Source of the DNA: Dehalococcoidia bacterium
Lineage (GTDB): Bacteria > Chloroflexota > Dehalococcoidia > GIF9 > UBA5629
Direction of reading: 5' to 3'
Length of the DNA stretch: 9,800 nucleotides
NCBI GenBank assembly: GCA_007280145.1
Contig: QYPU01000073.1
Span: forward strand, 1 to 9,800
The notes under the pieces are model-generated. The model did not search any database, was not told the DNA's origin, and was given only the letters and a program-made list of their open reading frames with translations. Position 1 is the first letter of the stretch, and the number at the start of each line of letters is the position of its first letter. A program made the position numbers and the translations under genes. Shown here piece by piece: positions 6,080 through 9,800 of this stretch.

Positions 6080-7084
6080 ATGCTTGTGGTTATGAAAAAC
6101 GAGGCTACAGAAGAGCAGGTGCGAAGAGTTATTCATGAAATAGAGAACCTGGGGTACCGTGGCATTCCAATTCCAGGTGCCGAGCGGACCGCTGTTTGCA
6201 TTATTGGAAACAGGGGACCGATTGAAGATTCGCGGCTGCTCGCCTTGGATGGCGTAAAAGAGGCCATCCGTGTAACCAAACCATACAAACTTGTCAGCAG
6301 GGAGACACATCCACGGCCTACGATTATAGCCATTGGTGATGTCAAAATCGGAGGGGAGGAACCGGTAATAATGGCTGGCCCCTGTGCTGTGGAAAGTGAA
6401 GACCAGGCACTCACTATCGCTCACCATGTAAAACAGTATGGTGCCCAGGTCTTTCGCGGAGGTGCATTCAAACCCAGAACCTCACCCTATAGCTTTCAGG
6501 GATTGGGGGAGAAAGCACTGAGGATACTGGAAAAAGTTCGTAAGGAAACAGGTTTGTTAATTGTGACAGAGGCCACTGACCATACAAATATTGAGGTTGT
6601 CGAACAATATGCCGACATCGTTCAGATAGGAGCGAGGAATATGCAGAATTATTCTCTGCTACGCCGGGCCGGTCATGCCTCAAAGCCAATCCTGTTGAAG
6701 CGAGGTCTTGCAGCTACAATCGATGAGCTGCTGATGTCGGCTGAATACATTATGTCTGAAGGGAACGCTCAGATCATCTTATGCGAACGCGGAATACGCA
6801 CCTTTTCTGATAATACACGGAACACTCTAGACATAAGTGCTATACTTTCAATTAAAGAAGTCAGCCACCTTCCTATCGTGGTCGACCCCAGCCATGCCAG
6901 CGGCCGAAGGGAATATGTTATTCCTCTGTCAAGGGCAGCAATCGCGGTAGGAGCTAATGGCATCATGGTCGAAGTACACCATGACCCTCCACATGCCCTT
7001 TCTGATGGGATACAGTCCCTGTATCCGGAACAATTTGCTGAATTGATGAAAGAGATTAAGAGAATAAAAGAGACATCATATTAA
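6080..7084 (+). CDS. aroF: 3-deoxy-7-phosphoheptulonate synthase (class I beta DAHP synthase)
   Basis: This enzyme condenses phosphoenolpyruvate and erythrose 4-phosphate into DAHP, the first step of the shikimate pathway that yields chorismate for TrpE. The 334 residues divide into an N-terminal ferredoxin-like regulatory domain (about 1-70) and a catalytic barrel. In Thermotoga maritima the same arrangement mediates inhibition by tyrosine and phenylalanine. The four metal ligands are visible: C102 in AGPCAVES, H272 in DPSHASG, E298 in VEVH and D309 in LSDG. The numbering coincides with that recalled for the T. maritima enzyme. Other landmarks are RGGAFKPRTSPYSFQG (126-141) and LLKRGLAAT (205-213). 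ATG at 6080 follows GAGGAG (6064-6069); a later in-frame ATG at 6092 is less likely. It is set apart by gaps of 36 bases before and 60 to 105 bases after, unlike its tightly packed neighbours. The gene symbol is the usual one for this type (also called aroG or aroA). Confidence 0.95.
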   Translation: MLVVMKNEATEEQVRRVIHEIENLGYRGIPIPGAERTAVCIIGNRGPIEDSRLLALDGVKEAIRVTKPYKLVSRETHPRPTIIAIGDVKIGGEEPVIMAGPCAVESEDQALTIAHHVKQYGAQVFRGGAFKPRTSPYSFQGLGEKALRILEKVRKETGLLIVTEATDHTNIEVVEQYADIVQIGARNMQNYSLLRRAGHASKPILLKRGLAATIDELLMSAEYIMSEGNAQIILCERGIRTFSDNTRNTLDISAILSIKEVSHLPIVVDPSHASGRREYVIPLSRAAIAVGANGIMVEVHHDPPHALSDGIQSLYPEQFAELMKEIKRIKETSY

Positions 7085-7102
7085 GATGGCAAAGAACCTG
7101 CT

Positions 7103-7118
7103 GGCATCAGATGATGCC
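7103..7118 (+). repeat. Short hairpin between aroF and trpB
   Basis: GGCATC (7103-7108) and GATGCC (7113-7118) form a perfect 6-bp stem around AGAT; a further T-A closing would leave a two-base loop. GATGCC recurs at 7131-7136. No T-run follows, so it is not a terminator. It may influence mRNA processing or stability between aroF and trpB, but could be chance. Confidence 0.4.
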
Positions 7119-7189
7119 CTCTATGCGGTTGATGCCTGTCACTCGTGGAGAATAATTTAAGATTTGATTCAGGCAGAGGGAGGTATGTA

Positions 7190-8377
7190 TTGCTACCTGA
7201 TAAAAGAGGATACTTCGGAAGCTACGGAGGACGGTTTGTACCTGAGACACTAGTACCTGCTCTGAATGAGCTGACAGCAGCCTACAAAGAGGCAAAGGCT
7301 GACGCTGCTTTCTGGTCTGAGTTTGAGTCACTATCTCGTGATTATTCAGGAAGACCAACACCCCTCTACTTCGCCGAGAAGCTGACCGAGCACTGCGGTG
7401 GTGCCCAGCTCTTCCTGAAAAGAGAAGACTTGGCCCATACCGGAGCTCACAAGATTAACAATGCTCTAGGGCAGGGTCTTCTTGCTTGCCGAATGGGAAA
7501 GCAGAGAATTATTGCCGAGACTGGTGCTGGACAGCATGGGGTAGCCACTGCTGCCGTATGCGCCATGCTGGGATTTGAGTGCATTATTTACATGGGCGAG
7601 GAGGACATGCGTCGCCAATCGCTTAATGTCTTCCGCATGAAGCTAATGGGGGCGGAGGTAAAGCCAGTAGCTAGCGGTAGCAAAACACTGAAGGATGCCA
7701 TCAACGAAGCGATAAGGGACTGGGTAACCAATGTCACAAATACCCACTACCTTCTTGGCTCAGCAGTTGGTCCCTATCCCTATCCCCCAATGGTGCGTGA
7801 CTTTCAATCGGTAATCGGTAAGGAAACGAGACGGCAGATTCTGGACAAGCTGAATTGCCTACCTGACTATATCATCGCCTGCGTCGGTGGTGGGAGCAAT
7901 GCCATTGGTATTTTCTATCCCTTTCTGGATGACAAGGATGTCAAGCTTATAGGGGTGGAGGCAGCTGGGAGAGGAATTAACACCGGAAAGCATGCTGCTT
8001 CACTGGCAGCAGGAAGAGTAGGAGTGCTTCATGGAACAAAATCCTATGTTCTCCAGGATAGTCATGGACAGATTATGGAGACGCACAGCATCTCAGCTGG
8101 GCTAGATTACCCCGGTGTTGGTCCTGAGCACAGCTACCTCAAGGACACCGGTCGTGCCACCTATATGGCAGTAAGTGATGAGGAAGCGCTTGAGGGCTTT
8201 CAACTGCTATGTAAGACTGAAGGCATTACCCCAGCCCTTGAGCCATCTCATGCTATAGCCTATGCTGCCAGGCTAGCAAGCTCGTTAAACAAGGAGCAAA
8301 TTGTCATTATTAACCTGAGCGGTCGTGGTGATAAAGACATGGATATCGTAGCCCAGGCGCTGGGAGTGAAGCCTTGA
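7190..8377 (+). CDS. trpB: Tryptophan synthase beta subunit
   Basis: TrpB is the PLP enzyme that condenses indole, delivered through a tunnel from TrpA, with serine to make tryptophan. I prefer the TTG start at 7190, giving 395 residues. GAGGGAGG (7176-7183) sits six bases upstream, and the N-terminus then matches the Salmonella protein almost residue for residue. The alternative GTG at 7145 has no binding site and adds 15 residues (410 in total). Numbering from TTG, the PLP lysine is K88 in HTGAHKINN (Salmonella K87), the catalytic glutamate is E110 in ETGAGQHG (Salmonella E109), GGGSNA (233-238) holds the PLP phosphate, and S378 in LSGRGDKD contacts the ring nitrogen (Salmonella S377). The constant offset of one shows no internal gaps. 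This is the standard TrpB1 type that pairs with TrpA, not the longer TrpB2. The stop overlaps the trpA start in TTGA (8374-8377). Confidence 0.96.
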   Translation: MLPDKRGYFGSYGGRFVPETLVPALNELTAAYKEAKADAAFWSEFESLSRDYSGRPTPLYFAEKLTEHCGGAQLFLKREDLAHTGAHKINNALGQGLLACRMGKQRIIAETGAGQHGVATAAVCAMLGFECIIYMGEEDMRRQSLNVFRMKLMGAEVKPVASGSKTLKDAINEAIRDWVTNVTNTHYLLGSAVGPYPYPPMVRDFQSVIGKETRRQILDKLNCLPDYIIACVGGGSNAIGIFYPFLDDKDVKLIGVEAAGRGINTGKHAASLAAGRVGVLHGTKSYVLQDSHGQIMETHSISAGLDYPGVGPEHSYLKDTGRATYMAVSDEEALEGFQLLCKTEGITPALEPSHAIAYAARLASSLNKEQIVIINLSGRGDKDMDIVAQALGVKP

Positions 8378-9150
8378 GCCGCATCGCCTCTGTCTTTAGC
8401 AAGCCAGGTCACAAGGCTCTTATACCTTATATTACTGTGGGTTATCCTACTATTGAGGCTACCCTGAAAGTAGTTCCCCTTCTCGCTCAAAACGGCGCTG
8501 ATATAGTAGAGCTGGGAATACCCTTCTCCGACCCTCTGGCTGATGGTGCCACCATTCAGAAGGCAAGCTTCTGTGCCCTACAGAATGGGGTTACCCCCGA
8601 ACTCTGCCTTGAGGTAGCCAGACAAATGAGTAGTAAGGTCAATATACCACTGGTATTTATGACCTACTTCAATCCAGTCTTTAACTATGGCATTAAGGAA
8701 TTCTGCAGCGCCTGCACTCGGTCAGGTATTGATGGCTTAATCATCCCTGACTTACCCCCGGAGGAAGGCGGAGAGCTTGAGTCTATCACTCGAGAGCATA
8801 ATCTCAACCTCATTTACCTGCTGGCTCCGACCAGCACCAAAGAGCGCATCAGACTGGTGGCTGAAAGGTCTCAGGGGTTTATCTACCTGGTCTCAGTAAC
8901 CGGAGTTACCGGGGTTAAGGAAAAACTGCCGGCAAATTTGGAGGAATTTGCTGCTAGGGTGAGGATGGTAGCCACTCAACCACTCTGTGTCGGCTTTGGA
9001 ATATCCACCCCGGAACAGGCAAGGCGAGTAGCCAGGGTAAGCGACGGGGTGATTGTTGGCAGCCAGATAATTCAGCTTATGGAGGCTGATAACAGCTTGC
9101 TGTTAGTTGACAATTTCATAAAAGAACTAAGGCATGCTCTTGATGAATGA
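8374..9150 (+). CDS. trpA: Tryptophan synthase alpha subunit
   Basis: TrpA cleaves indole-3-glycerol phosphate to indole and glyceraldehyde 3-phosphate and passes indole to TrpB. The 258-residue barrel is complete. The two catalytic acids are E46 in VELGIPFSDP and D57 in LADGATIQ (equivalent to E49 and D60 of Salmonella). SVTGVTG (174-180) is the mobile loop 6 region, and GFGIST (207-212) and VIVGS (226-230) bind phosphate. The start is TTG at 8374, which overlaps the trpB stop by four bases behind GGGAG (8362-8366); it gives the usual MSRIA opening. No tryptophan residues occur. It is the last recognisable operon gene. No clear intrinsic terminator follows within 300 bases. Confidence 0.97.
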   Translation: MSRIASVFSKPGHKALIPYITVGYPTIEATLKVVPLLAQNGADIVELGIPFSDPLADGATIQKASFCALQNGVTPELCLEVARQMSSKVNIPLVFMTYFNPVFNYGIKEFCSACTRSGIDGLIIPDLPPEEGGELESITREHNLNLIYLLAPTSTKERIRLVAERSQGFIYLVSVTGVTGVKEKLPANLEEFAARVRMVATQPLCVGFGISTPEQARRVARVSDGVIVGSQIIQLMEADNSLLLVDNFIKELRHALDE

Positions 9151-9632
9151 GTTGCCCAACGAAGAGAAGTCATAAAGGTAATCGGGCTAATTGATGGGGT
9201 ATGCGGGGACTCTGCTGTCAGGGGGGGGAAACTGGTGTGCTGGGGATTCTACCTCTCTCATGCGGCTAGCCTAGCGGTAGTCTGCAATGTGTATGGGTCA
9301 CAATAGCCTGAAATGTGCAATCTGTTACGAATTTAGTCTTTGATACTGAAGGTGAGGCAAAAGGTTCCGTCTATTGTACGCTTTGGCCCACCAAGAGGCA
9401 ATTCTATTACCCTACATTTGTTTATTAAAGCCTAGTGACTTTTCTCACCCGGATATAATACCGCTTCCGAATGTGTAGCTTAAACAGCAGCAGAGTAACG
9501 TTGGCGTTCTCCCTCAGTTTGAGCCTATCGTGGCAAGGCGACATTGACAACTAGTGATTGGGCCAAGCACCACAGACAAGACTACCCTGACTTATTGCCA
9601 ACGGCAAACACGGTCATAGCTTCAGATTGCAC
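9151..9632. other. Intergenic region after trpA without recognisable gene
   Basis: Neither strand shows a gene I can support. The trpA frame stays open for 51 codons past its stop (to a TAG at 9304-9306), and a 15-codon open frame starts in the trpA stop (ATGA, 9147-9150); both look like chance. A TTG-started open frame at 9544-9741 is composed like random sequence and runs through the palindrome. An isolated TATAAT (9454-9459) has no fitting -35 box. No tRNA or intrinsic terminator was recognised. The notable element is a cluster of G-tracts near its start. Confidence 0.55.
9196..9245 (+). other. Cluster of G-tracts, possible G-quadruplex
   Basis: Runs of four G occur at 9196-9199, 9205-9208 and 9242-9245, with a run of eight G at 9221-9228. 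The loops are 5, 12 and 13 bases. Four or more tracts on one strand could fold as a G-quadruplex in DNA or in the trp transcript's 3' end. Loops are long, so stability is doubtful. The G8 run is also a slippage-prone site. Confidence 0.35.
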
Positions 9633-9653
9633 GATTGTACACAGGGTACAATC
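9633..9653. repeat. Perfect 8-bp inverted repeat, operator-like
   Basis: GATTGTAC (9633-9640) and GTACAATC (9646-9653) flank a five-base spacer, ACAGG. The size resembles a dimeric regulator site, but no regulator gene or promoter is adjacent. It lies six bases from the large palindrome that follows. Confidence 0.5.
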
Positions 9654-9659
9654 CGCAAC

Positions 9660-9701
9660 AAGAGGGTTGGGTATCTTTCATGAAAGATACCCAACCCTCT
9701 T
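9660..9701. terminator. Perfect 42-bp palindrome between convergent genes, probable terminator
   Basis: Positions 9660-9680 and 9681-9701 are exact reverse complements, 21 bp with no spacer, centred on TTTCATGAAA and with GGGTTGGG/CCCAACCC arms. It lies 20 bases past the stop of the minus-strand zinc-ribbon gene and downstream of the trp operon, a position where a bidirectional hairpin terminator is expected. Flanking tracts are weak: AAAA follows on the plus strand, and TTGTTG on the minus strand, so it is not a canonical Rho-independent terminator. It could instead be a dispersed palindromic repeat that also blocks 3' exonucleases. Confidence 0.55.
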
Positions 9702-9721
9702 AAAACCCTATGCCCCCAGCT

Positions 9722-9800
9722 TTAGCTTTTTCCTATCCTGAACATCTTGGTCCCGCACACGGGGCACACACCCTGAGTCGCTGGTCTACCATTCTTCATG
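9722..9800 (-). CDS. DUF5679-like zinc-ribbon protein, C-terminal part
   Basis: On the minus strand, a frame entering from beyond the window end runs 26 codons at most to a TAA at 9722-9724. It contains MKNGRPATQG, CPVCG and TKMFRIGKS in that order. This is the C-terminal half of the DUF5679 type as I recall it: a protein of about 50-60 residues with an upstream CxxC (outside the window) followed by a basic stretch, KNGR, a second CxxC and a KMFRIGK tail. The two CxxC pairs would bind one zinc ion. The function of the family is unknown to me; nucleic-acid binding is a guess based on the fold type. The start codon is not in the window; the ATG at 9797-9799 is probably internal. The gene converges on the trp operon. 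Confidence 0.75.
   Translation of the reverse strand, partial: MKNGRPATQGVCPVCGTKMFRIGKS

Noticed and set aside
9147..9194. 15-codon open frame overlapping the trpA stop in ATGA
   Set aside because: It imitates the other operon overlaps, but it is too short, has a weak ribosome binding site and resembles nothing known to me.
9151..9306. 51-codon open continuation of the trpA frame after its stop, as possible readthrough extension
   Set aside because: An open run of this length occurs by chance in several percent of cases. TrpA is already full length, and the continuation passes through G-runs that give repetitive glycine and no family signature.
9454..9459. Perfect TATAAT box after trpA
   Set aside because: No -35-like hexamer at 16-18 bases, no extended -10, and no gene downstream on that strand.
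9544..9549. Perfect TTGACA in the region after trpA
   Set aside because: The sequence 16-18 bases downstream (GCACCA-like) does not resemble a -10 box, and no gene follows.
9544..9741. TTG-started 65-codon open frame on the plus strand
   Set aside because: No recognisable motif or ribosome binding site. It runs through the perfect palindrome and into the antisense of the zinc-ribbon gene, so chance is the better explanation.

Overview
This window carries a complete tryptophan biosynthesis operon under a tRNA-sensing T-box leader. It is flanked upstream by a degV-family gene and downstream by the convergent 3' end of a small zinc-ribbon gene. The most likely source is a Chloroflexota bacterium of the Dehalococcoidia type. 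That assignment is an inference from the single-function trp genes in the order E-G-D-C-F-aroF-B-A, T-box control of trp, a DUF5679-type zinc ribbon, frequent GTG and TTG starts behind good Shine-Dalgarno sites, and intermediate GC content. No 16S rRNA or other lineage marker is present.

Layout. Positions 1-108 hold a candidate promoter and ribosome binding site for a DegV fatty-acid-binding protein (109-945). Positions 946-1212 have no intact gene. They hold two inverted repeats and, on the minus strand, a short stretch that looks like the first 18 codons of a transposase. A TTGACA/TAGACT promoter (1213-1241) drives the leader. The leader has a Stem I with a UGG specifier codon, a T-box antiterminator with a UGGC bulge, and a competing intrinsic terminator ending near 1545. 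The genes trpE, trpG, trpD, trpC, trpF, aroF (DAHP synthase), trpB and trpA then run from 1569 to 9150 on the plus strand. After trpA, about 570 bases contain no recognisable gene but do contain G-tracts, a small inverted repeat and a perfect 42-bp palindrome. The window ends inside a minus-strand DUF5679-like gene.

How it works together. AroF condenses PEP and erythrose-4-phosphate, the first step towards chorismate. TrpE/TrpG turn chorismate and glutamine into anthranilate. TrpD, TrpF and TrpC carry it to indole-3-glycerol phosphate, and TrpA/TrpB finish tryptophan. When uncharged tRNA-Trp accumulates it should pair with the leader at UGG (anticodon) and UGGC (acceptor end), stabilise the antiterminator and let RNA polymerase into the operon. 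The six core Trp proteins apart from AroF are packed with overlaps or zero gaps, except that aroF sits between clear gaps on both sides.

I see no unknown multi-gene system here. The points most worth a second look are the double tRNA-Trp match in the leader, the spaced aroF insertion, the near absence of tryptophan from the operon's own proteins, the probable TTG start of trpB, the transposase remnant next to the trp promoter and the 42-bp palindrome between the convergent genes.
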